Shown: positions 56,039-64,000 of the stretch, one piece after another
How positions within the stretch are numbered: position 1 is the first letter of the stretch
Layout of the letters: the number at the start of each line of letters is the position of its first letter
Source: CAAFZY01 sp964410325
GTDB lineage: Bacteria > Pseudomonadota > Alphaproteobacteria > RF32 > CAG-239
DNA: 64,000 bases
NCBI GenBank assembly: GCA_964410325.1
Contig: CAYPFN010000005.1
Coordinates: forward strand, 1-64,000
Direction: 5' to 3'
Program-made: the position numbers and the translations under genes
Notes under the pieces: generated by a model
Seen by the model: only the letters and a program-made list of their open reading frames with translations
The model's database searches: none
Told to the model about the DNA's origin: nothing

Positions 56039-57097
56039 TCATCTTCCTCCGACAACCTGTTTAAGACATTTATCCAACGTTTCGGCAACATTCGTAAGCG
56101 AATAAACATTCCGGCATAGCTCATAACCTTTCTGAGCGGTTTTAGCTGCCTCGTCCGGATTATGCAAAATTTTTTCTAAGCAATTTGCCAAAGCATGATA
56201 ATTTCCCTTTTCAAACAGATAACCCGCTTCCGGTTGTTTGGCAAAAATCTCGCTCGGCCCTTCCGCCGTAGAAGCGACAACCGGCAATGAATATTGCATC
56301 GCCTCCAGCAAAACAATCCCAAACGGTTCATAAATCGAAGGCAAAACAAAAACATCTATTTTACCGTAAAAATCATCTTTATCAGAAATCCAACCCGGTA
56401 AATAAACTGCATCCTGCAAATTGTTTTCAGCAATCAGGCGACGGATTAATTCGTCTTCCTGTGGATATTGTGGCTGGCTACTCCCTGCCAGAACTGCCTT
56501 AAAAGGTATTTTATTTTGGCGCAAAAGCGCTAATGCCCGAATAAAATCAGGGAAACCCTTCATCGGGTCAAATCTGCCGATAGCGCCAATAACCGGCGGA
56601 TTCCTAAATCCTGAAAAAGGTTTATACGCTTTTTCATATGTCAACATATTCGGAATCACAAAAATCTTTTCTGATTCCAGCCCCTTGTCAACGAACAAAC
56701 GTTTTTGATATTCTGTAATGGAAAAAACCGCATCGCATTTATCAATCAGCTTAAATCTCGGATTATGCGCTACGGCAATAATTTTAACACCCAAAAGCCG
56801 CGCAACCGTTTTGATAATCGGAATAGATTTTTTAGTATGGCAGATGATAAGGTCCGGATTAAATTTTTTAAGTTTAAAATAAAGTGGCAGAATTAAAAAA
56901 TAATTATACCGGCTGAACGGCAGAAAAACCGTATCTATGCCGGATCTTTCCAAATCTTTTCTAAGTTTTGTTTTGGTGGAAACCACAGCCAAAACCTGAT
57001 GACCTTTAAGCCGCAGAGCCGCATTGTAATCCAGAAATGCCTGTTCGATGCCACCTAAAATTTTACTGGTCATAACATTGACAATTTTCATGCGCAT
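56039..57097 (-). CDS. Family 4 glycosyltransferase
   Basis: 352 residues of GT-B fold. N-terminal KIVNVMTSKILGGIEQAFLDYN (Gly-rich acceptor loop); C-terminal donor domain with GAIGRFDPMKGFPDFIRAL and the E-x7-E element PSIYEPFGIVLLEAMQYSLPVV. ATG 57097, 3 nt after the preceding stop; intact, no homopolymer tract, unlike both flanking genes. Middle gene of the polysaccharide operon. Confidence 0.93.
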   Translation of the reverse strand: MRMKIVNVMTSKILGGIEQAFLDYNAALRLKGHQVLAVVSTKTKLRKDLERSGIDTVFLPFSRYNYFLILPLYFKLKKFNPDLIICHTKKSIPIIKTVARLLGVKIIAVAHNPRFKLIDKCDAVFSITEYQKRLFVDKGLESEKIFVIPNMLTYEKAYKPFSGFRNPPVIGAIGRFDPMKGFPDFIRALALLRQNKIPFKAVLAGSSQPQYPQEDELIRRLIAENNLQDAVYLPGWISDKDDFYGKIDVFVLPSIYEPFGIVLLEAMQYSLPVVASTAEGPSEIFAKQPEAGYLFEKGNYHALANCLEKILHNPDEAAKTAQKGYELCRNVYSLTNVAETLDKCLKQVVGGR

Positions 57098-57100
57098 TTC

Positions 57101-58013
57101 TTAAGCCACCTTCAGCGTTCCATCTAAAAATTTTTCCAAAAACGTTCCGGCGACATTTTTATTTTTATCATATTTATAACTTAATTTATGAATCTTGGTT
57201 TCTTGTTGCAGCTTATTCCACAACCTGTCATCATACGGCGTAAAAAAGTTATGCTCTAAACCATAACAAATATCATCATAATAAACAGGTACTTTATCCC
57301 AAAGCGCTTTACTTACCGCATCCTGCTCAATCATCAAATCAAAAAACAGATGATACAAAAAATAATTCAGCATATGGTTTTCATGGCGCCAATATTCAAA
57401 CATCAGCCGCCGCATATTGCTTATTAGCTGATCTCCTCTTTGGGCTTTCAAAAACCAATTGTTAGATTTAAGATGTGAGCGGGAATGAAAAGCAAAAAAA
57501 TCCGCGCTGGTAATATCTGCTGGCAGAGCCGCCGTAAGAAAAACCGTCGCGTCAATCCAAATGCCACCGTTCTGGCTTAAAAGCGCCAGCCTGAGCAAAT
57601 CGGAAAACTCCGTGTTCGTAATATAGCCTTTTCGCCATTTTTCATAAATATATTCTGGAATATCCGCGTATTGGGAAATATTTTCGTTATCAATAACTGT
57701 TAAGGTATACCCCCCCCCGGGTATTATCGCGTATACTTTCCAAACATTTCTTCACCACTGCCGGCGCTTTATCTTCTCCCTGTAGCCAACAGAGCCATAT
57801 CCGATCGCCACCGCACTTCGCCACTGGCATTTCCATATTATTGCGCAAAGCATACAAATAACGCTGGAGATATTTCTTTTCCGCCACGGTCGTCCATGCC
57901 TTAAGCTGCTTTTTGCGTTCCTTTTTATCGGCATAAAGCAATGCCACCGCTAATCTGAAAAATGTTTTCTTCACCCATACATACCAATACGCAACCTTTT
58001 GCATCTCTGTCAT
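57101..58013 (-). pseudogene. Capsular-polysaccharide synthesis (GT32-like) glycosyltransferase, frame broken at a 9-G tract (possible phase-variable gene)
   Basis: Start ATG 58013 or 58004 (AAAAAGG upstream). The family pattern is plain: IWLCWLQGEDKAPAVVKKCLESI, then after the G9 run and in another frame YTLTVIDNENISQYADIPEYI, FSDLLRLALLSQNGGIWIDATVFLT (DxD-like GG-x-W-x-D). The upstream frame stops after GGVYLNSY. Eight G restores 303 residues (from 58013). First gene of the three-gene polysaccharide operon. Confidence 0.78.
57710..57718 (-). repeat. Poly-G tract (9 G on coding strand) in GT32-like gene
   Basis: Plus-strand C9 run with the same CGGGGGGGGGTA coding-strand context as the tract at 55647-55655. 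The frame change coincides with the tract. Confidence 0.9.
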
Positions 58014-58264
58014 CCTTTTTTGATAAGGGCTCAATTTATGATTTATGTATGATTTATAGAGAGGTTATTTCCACAAAATTGTTTAATAAAGCCAATCATT
58101 AAAAATCTTTGCTAAATTATTTGATAAGAATTTATATTTCAATTCTGCTTTAATAATCTAAAAGGATTTATAGTGTCATACGCTAATCATATTTGAGCGT
58201 TGATAATAATAAAAATTTTATACCAAACCGGACTACTTAAAACAATATGTTTTCCCAATTTTCC

Positions 58265-58852
58265 CCAACTATCATAAAGCCACACACCGTTAAAAAAACA
58301 ATAAACGTTACGTGCGAAACCCCGAACAGTCGGGCAATTCGCACCTTGAGAACTTTTTGTTCCTGCATTTGGTAAATTCATTCCCGCCCCAGATTTTTTT
58401 ATTGATGATTTTTGTTCTTTTAATCCAGCCAAGCGTTTTGCCTTCGGCTTTAAGGCGGGCCAAAGCCTCTTTGGTGCACTACTAAATAAGATTGCGCTCA
58501 ATTTCGTCCGACAAGCCGAAAACCCAAGCCAAACTTTACTTCGAATACCCGTTCCCAGCCTGTAGTTATCTTTAATCGTCCAGACCTGCGTTTCCTTTTG
58601 CCTGCAGATATTCAACTGCAAAAGATTGCCCCCAATCCTCGAGAGCGACGGACAAAGCAGAACATCCACCTTTTTCAATTCCTTAAGAAGCTTGCCCAAC
58701 TTTCGTTCTTCAAAGTTCTTCGCACCGCTGATAACCTCATACACCCAGCCGTCAATCAGCAACCCATTATACTCTGAAAAAGCATTGATTTCAAATTATT
58801 AATTTTCCAGTGTCTGCTTATCGGTGCTTACTCGTATATATCCATAAATCAT
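58265..58852 (-). pseudogene. Decayed serine recombinase (resolvase/invertase family)
   Basis: From ATG 58852 the minus strand reads MIYGYIRVSTDKQTLEN and stop; a neighbouring frame gives GWVYEVISGAKNFEERKLGKLLKELK, the next SDEIERNLI followed by two stops and CTKEALARLKAEG, and the last KVRIARLFGV of the HTH. Position by position these match the intact recombinase at 61890-62480 (for example EERKLGKLLK, YRLGTGIRSKV, EIER). Frameshifts and stops make it non-functional. It is a diverged relative, not a recent copy. Confidence 0.85.
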
Positions 58853-58973
58853 CTGTCTTCCCCTTATTCAGATATTAAAAAAATCAAGCTTAATCTCCTC
58901 GCACCAACTTGTTGTTTTTAATCTGATATTAAGGAAAACATCATAAAATAATTAAAACTATTGGAGAAAAATC

Positions 58974-59693
58974 ATGAAAAAACTGATAATTTACATTTTT
59001 TCTGCCATGATTTTAATCAGCGGCGTCAACGCTCAAAGCAATAGCCTGGATGCTGTCCTTTCCGACATTCCGCAAAATCCAGAAAGTGCTTTGGTCTTTA
59101 TCCACGGACTTGGTCAAGACGGCATCGCCATGCAAAAAATTGCCGCAAACTTCAAAGATCGGCTTCCAGATACTGCCCTCTTCTATCCGACGGCACCAGA
59201 CAAGGCACCACGTCAAGGCTATCAATGGTTTGTTATTCCAGCCTTTGGGGCTAAAATGGCAGATATTGATATTTATGAAGAAATGTTGGATGATGCCGTT
59301 TCAAATGTTGATGTTTTGCATGAGCTGATTGACAATATTCACAACGAAATGGCTATCCCTTATGAAAACATCCATGTCGCTGGTTTTTCGCAAGGCGGTT
59401 TAATGACCGTTTTAACGGCCTTGACTTATCCGCACCAGCTCGGACGCTCCGTTTCGTTTTCCGGCGTACCGCTTATTCTTACGGAAGATTTTGACACAGA
59501 CATTTTGGTTTCCGAACCGGAAATTTTATTAATCCAAGGCGATAACGACAGCATTATTCCGCCAGACAGCCTGAAATTGACTCAAGAAGCTTTAGAAAGT
59601 TTAGGCATCATACCGCAAACGGTCATAATCAACCGCATGCGCCACGAAATTTCCCCCACCGCGCAGCAAAAGATGCTGGAATTTTTGCAATAA
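58974..59693 (+). CDS. Exported phospholipase/carboxylesterase (YpfH-like)
   Basis: 239 residues with a Sec signal peptide (cleavage after GVNAQ). Hydrolase landmarks: LVFIHGLGQDG (oxyanion), AGFSQGGLM (nucleophile Ser), QGDNDSIIP (Asp) and RMRHEIS (His). GGAGAAAA precedes the ATG. Members hydrolyse short esters or lysophospholipids; most lack a signal peptide, so export is a small oddity. Confidence 0.9.
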   Translation: MKKLIIYIFSAMILISGVNAQSNSLDAVLSDIPQNPESALVFIHGLGQDGIAMQKIAANFKDRLPDTALFYPTAPDKAPRQGYQWFVIPAFGAKMADIDIYEEMLDDAVSNVDVLHELIDNIHNEMAIPYENIHVAGFSQGGLMTVLTALTYPHQLGRSVSFSGVPLILTEDFDTDILVSEPEILLIQGDNDSIIPPDSLKLTQEALESLGIIPQTVIINRMRHEISPTAQQKMLEFLQ

Positions 59694-59740
59694 CTTGATG
59701 TTATGATATTTTTCAAGATTCCACGCCACCTTATCATTGA

Positions 59741-59926
59741 AACGCTGTCGGGTTACATAATCCAGACTGGGCTGTCTATTTGGAAAAGAACGGTAAACAG
59801 AAACTTTATTTTGTACCTGAAACCTGAACTCCAAAGGCTCTGATTTTATTTTATGGTTTGCAACCAGAAGAAGCCCTGAAGCTTCATTGCGGATATAAAC
59901 ATTTAGGGCTCTTGATAATATAATAA
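59741..59926 (+). pseudogene. Fragment of a type III restriction enzyme (Res) C-terminus
   Basis: The plus strand encodes NAVGLHNPDWAVYLEKNGKQ and KLYFVPET, then a stop, then FYGLQPEEALKLHCGYKHLGLL. This parallels the PxGxYNPDWA...YFVxETKG...Ki.C..kHF region around the nuclease site of type III Res subunits. A stop precedes the fragment and no upstream Res gene is left; the 5' part is missing. The minus-strand open frame across it is taken as a shadow. Confidence 0.55.
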
Positions 59927-59992
59927 TTAAACGATATAAAATTTCCCAAAGATATACTCTAAGGTAAGCTAACTTTCTCATCGTATTTATCC

Positions 59993-60976
59993 TTAACCTT
60001 TTTTAGAGTAAGATAGAATTGGCAATATACCCAACAGATAAATTTTCACTTTATCTTTCCTTTTTTTGATTTTTATCAGTGGAATACAATGAAATAATTT
60101 TACGCAATACATAACTTTAGGTGTTTTTGATATATTTAAAATTTCATTCAAAATCAGTTCTAATTGTAATTCATGAAAAAATGGAGTTGTTTTTGCATAA
60201 TTCCAATATAAATTTTCACCTAAAACATCTTTTTTTACCCACGGACGAATACCATTTTTTCCCGTATAATGTAAAATAAAACATTGTTTTGATGTTTGTA
60301 TAAAATTTTTTAAATCCAAGTATAACGGTGTCAAATCTACCACAAAGTTATAGCAATCTGGTAAAATATCGTATTTTTTATTGAATACAACATTAAGTAT
60401 ATCTTGATCAGGCATTGATAATTTTTGTTTCATTTCTAACGTTTTTTTTATTAAAACATCCATGACATTATTATTTCGCCAGAAATCACAATCTATCAAT
60501 AACAGTCCACTATTAAAATAAAGATGAGAAGCATCTATTTCTAAATTTTTCTTATATTTTTTATACACATTTATGTTATATTTTTCATCTAAATAAGGAA
60601 CGGCACCTAATCCATTATCTATATTTATGTTAAAAATTTCTAAAATATCACCACACACAATCATATCTGAATCAATGTATAATGCTTTTTTTAATTCGGG
60701 TTTTAATTGAGGAATTAAATATCGAGAATACATGTTCAGTGAAAAATGTTCTAAATTTGGAAATTGTTCAAATATAGACATTGGTATTTCAATAAATTCA
60801 ATTGTATGGAGAGTTTTGGTTAGCATCTGTTCTAGCTTGTTTTTAGAAATGCTGCTAATACCACCATCTAATATGTAAAAATTTATATTGCTTTTTGTAT
60901 TAGATATAATTGAAGCTATCGTTACGGTGGCATATTTAATGTATTGTTCATCTGAAGCTAAAAAAACAGGTATCAT
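59993..60976 (-). CDS. Family 8 glycosyltransferase
   Basis: 327 residues. The GT8 fold is shown by IPVFLASDEQYIKYATVTIASI, the metal-binding DSD at 102-104 in LYIDSDMIV, and HYTGKNGIRPW in the second half (compare HFTG..KPW). Members add glucose or galactose to LPS. The base composition is clearly more AT-rich than the window average, suggesting transfer. Its start overlaps a short upstream frame (ATGA). Confidence 0.93.
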   Translation of the reverse strand: MIPVFLASDEQYIKYATVTIASIISNTKSNINFYILDGGISSISKNKLEQMLTKTLHTIEFIEIPMSIFEQFPNLEHFSLNMYSRYLIPQLKPELKKALYIDSDMIVCGDILEIFNINIDNGLGAVPYLDEKYNINVYKKYKKNLEIDASHLYFNSGLLLIDCDFWRNNNVMDVLIKKTLEMKQKLSMPDQDILNVVFNKKYDILPDCYNFVVDLTPLYLDLKNFIQTSKQCFILHYTGKNGIRPWVKKDVLGENLYWNYAKTTPFFHELQLELILNEILNISKTPKVMYCVKLFHCIPLIKIKKRKDKVKIYLLGILPILSYSKKG

Positions 60977-61134
60977 CTCATTAATCCATTTCTCATTTCA
61001 ATTTTAAATTTAATAGAAAAATTCCATAGTTGTAGAATGTACTTGGTATATATCTGCTCATTCAAAACTATTTTCATACTTTTAAGTCTTATTCCTAAGA
61101 AATCCCAACGATTATTCCAAAAAGTAAATTCCAT
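60973..61134 (-). CDS. Small open frame coupled to the GT8 gene (perhaps a remnant)
   Basis: A 53-codon frame, beginning MEFTFWNNRWDFLGIRL, whose stop overlaps the GT8 start as ATGA. The tight junction suggests it is, or was, translated. No SD is clear and no family is recognised; it could be the tail of a lost glycosyltransferase gene. Confidence 0.35.
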   Translation of the reverse strand: MEFTFWNNRWDFLGIRLKSMKIVLNEQIYTKYILQLWNFSIKFKIEMRNGLMR

Positions 61135-61140
61135 AAAATC

Positions 61141-61173
61141 AACGTTTGTGCATAATCGAACGTTTATGCATAA
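61141..61173. repeat. Tandem pair of 15-bp repeats
   Basis: aacgtttgtgcataa, 3-bp spacer tcg, then aacgtttatgcataa: 14 of 15 identical. The pair lies 0.75 kb from the intact recombinase gene. Function not known. The rest of 61174-61556 is AT-rich and holds only a possible 29-codon frame (ATG 61400, AAGGA upstream) without recognisable content. Confidence 0.6.
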
Positions 61174-61556
61174 AGTTATTAAGACATAACCAATTATATC
61201 AGTGAAAGCCTTTGTTTTCTTAGTGTTTAAATAAAAAATTTATCTTGTAATTAAAAATAATTTATGTAAGATGAAATACATAAAATAAACGTTCCAATTT
61301 GATTAATTACGCGACAATATACAATCATATAGTCTTAAATGAATAAGAGATAAGGTGTAATTACCCAGAAGACATAATTGCCATAAAAAAGGAAAAAATA
61401 TGGCAAAAGAAAATTCATTGGTAGCAATACCCCCAATAGATATGTTGCAAAACGCACTTATTTTTCTCAAAACAACTTGGATTTTTTAAAGAAAATGAAA
61501 AAAAGTTCTTGACCTTATAAAAAAATACCTATATATATGCCTTGTCTTAAATATAT

Positions 61557-61631
61557 GGTCCCATCGTCTAATGGTTAGGACATCACCCTTTCACGGTGGT
61601 AATATGGGTTCGAATCCCGTTGGGATCACCA
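61557..61631 (+). tRNA. tRNA-Glu (anticodon TTC)
   Basis: A 75-nt cloverleaf: acceptor GGTCCCA/TGGGATC with one G-U pair, D arm with TAATGGTTAGGA, anticodon arm caccctTTCacggtg, T arm with GTTCGAATC, and an encoded CCA end. The TTC anticodon reads GAA/GAG. Confidence 0.97.
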
Positions 61632-61638
61632 ATTCAAA

Positions 61639-61675
61639 CGGCAGTCATGAAAATGGCTGCCTTTTCTTTTATCTC
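61639..61675 (+). terminator. Terminator of tRNA-Glu
   Basis: Stem ggcagtcat/atggctgcc with one G-T pair and a 4-nt loop, followed by a T-rich run. Confidence 0.8.
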
Positions 61676-61889
61676 CATGCCTTATAAATTAGAATCTCGT
61701 TAGGTTTTGGAATTGTAGATAAGGTATATATAAAAGTTTGGCCGTTATGATATTTTTTTATCTTAAACTTACGCACAGATTGAGTTTTTACCACTCATTT
61801 ATGAATGATATTTGATTTTAGCGTGTTTTTCTATTAGTTTTTTTCTGTTCTTATAAATAATTTTAGAAACATATTTATAAGGATAAAAA

Positions 61890-62480
61890 ATGATATATGG
61901 ATATATAAGAGTCAGCACTGACCATCAAAACATTGCAAACCAACATCACGAAATTGAAATTTTTTCTCAAAAGCAAAATCTTATAATCGATAAATGGATT
62001 GAGGAAATTATTTCTTCAAGAAAGCCTTTACAAGAAAGAAAACTTGGAAAACTCTTAAAAAAATTAAAAAAAGGAGATATTCTCATTGCAACAGAGCTTT
62101 CTAGATTAGGACGTAATCTACTAGAAGTGATGGGAATATTACAAAAATGTCTAGAAAAAGATTGTCAGATTTGGACTTTGAAAGAAAATTATCGATTAGG
62201 GGCAGATATCCAATCTAAAGTTTTAGCTTTTGCTTTCAGTTTAGCAAGTGAAATTGAGAGACAATTAATTTCTGAACGAACCAAATTATCTTTGCAAAGG
62301 CTAAAAGATGAAGGCAAACACCTTGGTAGACCATATGGTTCATCTTACCAAAAATTACAAAAACAACATGATAGAATAAAAAAGTTAACTGAAAAAGGTT
62401 TATCTAAAGCTGAAATTTCCAGAAGTTTAAATTGTTCTTGGTTAACGATTCATCGCTATATCCAAAGAAATTTCAGTTAA
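61890..62480 (+). CDS. Serine recombinase (resolvase/invertase family)
   Basis: 196 residues, complete and of the usual length for small serine recombinases. Catalytic domain: YGYIRVSTDHQ with nucleophile Ser9, then ATELSRLGRNLLEV (SRLGR at 71-75), and the E-helix with EIERQLISERTKLSLQRLK; the C-terminal HTH reads GLSKAEISRSLNCSWLTIHRYI. It should invert, resolve or integrate DNA at short sites; the partner sites are not established. Located 258 nt after tRNA-Glu; AAGGAT upstream. AT-rich like the GT8 gene. Confidence 0.95.
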   Translation: MIYGYIRVSTDHQNIANQHHEIEIFSQKQNLIIDKWIEEIISSRKPLQERKLGKLLKKLKKGDILIATELSRLGRNLLEVMGILQKCLEKDCQIWTLKENYRLGADIQSKVLAFAFSLASEIERQLISERTKLSLQRLKDEGKHLGRPYGSSYQKLQKQHDRIKKLTEKGLSKAEISRSLNCSWLTIHRYIQRNFS

Positions 62481-62502
62481 TATTACAACATCTATTATGC
62501 TT

Positions 62503-62540
62503 AGACTTCTTTTCAGCAATGGCAGGAAGTCTTTTTTTTA
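62503..62540 (+). terminator. Intrinsic terminator after recombinase
   Basis: Stem agacttc/gaagtct with a 16-nt loop and a long T-run. Confidence 0.6.
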
Positions 62541-62666
62541 TTTTTTTACACTTTTAAAATCTCATTTTTTAGTCTGTGGATTTGATTTTTTTAATTACTT
62601 TTATTAAATCCGGCTATCCACAGTTCGTTTATTGAGTTGTATGATATATATAAAAAAATCCAACCA

Positions 62667-63734
62667 TTATTGCTCAACATTGATGGCTCGCACGATTTCG
62701 CTGGCATGCACCAGTTTAATATTTTTGGAACCTAAAGTTTTAAGCCAGTCTTTTAAAGCTAGATAGGTTTGGCTTTTAGGATGGCAAATAGCTATGGCAA
62801 AACCTTTTTTGGCGGCAATTTTTTCAGCCGCTTCCAACTGTTTCATAATATAAGCATAATCGTTTTCATTATCCAAGAAAACATCTCGCCCGGCAAAATC
62901 AACACCATCTTCCTCAGCCAGCTCTCTGCCTTTAGAAGAAGCCGTCGTTTTTGAATCCAGAAAAAACATCTGCCGATCTTTTAAGATATTCATAACCCCG
63001 CCCAATTTTTCCTTATCTTCAGTAAATTTACTGCCCATATGATTATTGATTCCACTGACGGCAATACCATCAAACTTGGCCAGCATTTGCCCAAACATAT
63101 TGCGAATGGTTTCTACATCCATATCGGTCATCAAAGTATCTGGCGCCAAACTTGCCGGAACTTTCGGTTCCATCGGCGCATGAATCATAATTTCATGACC
63201 GGCAGCCTCAGCCGCAGCCGCCAACTGCGCCAGATTTTTTCCATATGTCAGAAAAGATGAAGTCAACGGTGCTTCAAGCGATATTATATCTTTGGTGCGC
63301 GTCTGATTAATTCCCATATCATCAATCACCACCGCCAACAACGGTGTTTCAACCATAATCCTATCCAAAATAAGCCGCTTACGAGCCTCTTCTGTTTTAT
63401 CCGTGGCATTCATAACAACCACTTCTTCTATCGGTTCAGCCACATCTGCCTGTTCAGTCGCCTCATCGGGCTCATTTAAAACCTCAGGATCAGCCGTCAC
63501 ATATTCATGGTGCATTATAAAATCGCCAATTATATCAGCTTCGGAATATTCTTCCGAAAATTCCTCATCAGACATAACCACCACCGCCAAAGGCAAGCTC
63601 TTTTCAGACGACTGGAACTTTAAATATCCAACAAAGATTCCCCCCAGAAAAAACGCTAACAGTAGCAAAGCCAAAAGCACCGCAGATAAATACGGTGCCA
63701 TAATTTTCCACAAGCTTTGCAATTTATCAGTCAC
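62667..63734 (-). CDS. Divergent polysaccharide deacetylase family protein (YibQ/DUF610-like)
   Basis: 355 residues. One N-terminal transmembrane helix (about 15-38), an acidic linker with a Val/Asp/Glu-rich stretch, and a deacetylase-like barrel: LAVVIDDMGINQ (metal-ligand Asp pair), HEIMIHAPMEPK, GINNHMGSKF, FFLDSKTTASS and AICHPKSQTYLAL. The family is common in alphaproteobacteria next to peptidoglycan or septum genes; here it sits 6 nt after lysS. Confidence 0.92.
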   Translation of the reverse strand: MTDKLQSLWKIMAPYLSAVLLALLLLAFFLGGIFVGYLKFQSSEKSLPLAVVVMSDEEFSEEYSEADIIGDFIMHHEYVTADPEVLNEPDEATEQADVAEPIEEVVVMNATDKTEEARKRLILDRIMVETPLLAVVIDDMGINQTRTKDIISLEAPLTSSFLTYGKNLAQLAAAAEAAGHEIMIHAPMEPKVPASLAPDTLMTDMDVETIRNMFGQMLAKFDGIAVSGINNHMGSKFTEDKEKLGGVMNILKDRQMFFLDSKTTASSKGRELAEEDGVDFAGRDVFLDNENDYAYIMKQLEAAEKIAAKKGFAIAICHPKSQTYLALKDWLKTLGSKNIKLVHASEIVRAINVEQ

Positions 63735-63740
63735 AATCGC

Positions 63741-64000
63741 TTAATCCCTCTTGCGCAATGTCGGAAAGGCTATAACATCACGGATTGTTTCTGCCCCGGT
63801 CAAGAAAATAGCCAAACGATCAATCCCCATGCCCATACCTCCTGACGGCGGAAAACCATTTTCCAGAGCCGTTACAAAATCTTCATCCAACATTTGCGCC
63901 TCATCGTCCCCTGCTTCGCGAGCGGCAACCTGGGCCTCAAAGCGTTCCCGCTGTTCCAGCGGATTGGAAAGCTCAGAATAAGCGCACCCCATTTCCATAC
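63741..64000 (-). CDS. lysS: Lysyl-tRNA synthetase, C-terminal part (gene runs off the window)
   Basis: The visible 86 or so codons contain CAYSELSNPLEQRERF and class II motif 3 GGMGMGIDRLAIFLTGAETIRDVIAFP, ending TLRKRD. It attaches lysine to tRNA-Lys. The 5' end lies beyond the window edge, so the listed end is not the true start. Confidence 0.93.
   Translation of the reverse strand, partial: MEMGCAYSELSNPLEQRERFEAQVAAREAGDDEAQMLDEDFVTALENGFPPSGGMGMGIDRLAIFLTGAETIRDVIAFPTLRKRD

Noticed and set aside
59601..59981. 126-codon minus-strand open frame between the esterase and GT8 genes
   Set aside because: It overlaps the esterase 3' end by 90 nt and lies antisense to the restriction-enzyme remnant, which explains the sequence better.
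61400..61489. 29-codon frame before tRNA-Glu with AAGGA upstream
   Set aside because: Too short and without recognisable content to call as a gene; mentioned only within the repeat entry.
1..64000. CRISPR array or replication origin
   Set aside because: No regularly spaced direct repeats and no cluster of DnaA-box-like sites were seen; only the single 15-bp repeat pair at 61141-61173.

Overview
The window is a low-GC, gene-dense bacterial chromosome segment, most likely from an uncultured alphaproteobacterium. The clearest alphaproteobacterial marker is a ChpT-type histidine phosphotransferase (44625-45242); the retained order mraY-ftsW-murB-ftsQ-ftsA-ftsZ and an FtsZ with a long C-terminal linker agree. 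A 1186-residue pyruvate:ferredoxin oxidoreductase (nifJ), a glycogen-handling cluster and low GC point to an anaerobic, probably host-associated lineage. That last step is inference.

Layout. 0.2-4 kb: lipoprotein hydrolase, a phosphotransferase gene interrupted at a 12-nt poly-G tract, and an orphan protein that looks like a divergent RelA/SpoT synthetase. 4-8 kb: a lysR gene flanked by a 44-bp inverted repeat, each copy sitting about 60 nt before a target unit (Tat-exported aldo/keto reductase on one side, cupin lipoprotein plus exported hydrolase on the other). 8-14 kb: nifJ, then thyA-folA. 14-21 kb: a reduced division/cell-wall cluster without murD, murG, murC or ddl. 21-25 kb: hydrolase, cysE, a secreted protein and a SpoU-type RNA methyltransferase. 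25-32 kb: glgB-glgX-malQ. 32-47 kb: a decayed DUF4139 gene, an outer-membrane barrel, an aldo/keto reductase, a Nudix-like protein, DUF502, recJ, DUF192, a squalene/phytoene synthase-like gene, trmFO, chpT, and a DUF2157/GDYXXLXY pair whose second gene carries an amber codon. 47-53 kb: a Cys-rich secreted protein, two two-component systems (one is ygiW-qseB-qseC-like, with a CTTAAG-N5-CTTAAG box), and MerR. 53.6-55 kb: two flavodoxins, one secreted and one membrane-anchored. 55-58 kb: a three-gene surface-polysaccharide operon in which two genes are broken at 9-nt poly-G tracts. 58-62.5 kb: an accessory island with a dead serine recombinase, a type III restriction-enzyme remnant, an AT-rich GT8 glycosyltransferase, tRNA-Glu and an intact serine recombinase. 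62.6-64 kb: divergent polysaccharide deacetylase and the 3' part of lysS.

The most notable signal is a set of poly-G tracts (12, 9 and 9 G on the coding strand) inside three genes of likely surface-glycan function. In each, changing the tract by one base (13 or 10 G for the kinase; 8 G for the two glycosyltransferases) restores one continuous full-length frame. This is the classical architecture of phase-variable contingency loci, and all three are in the OFF register in this assembly.
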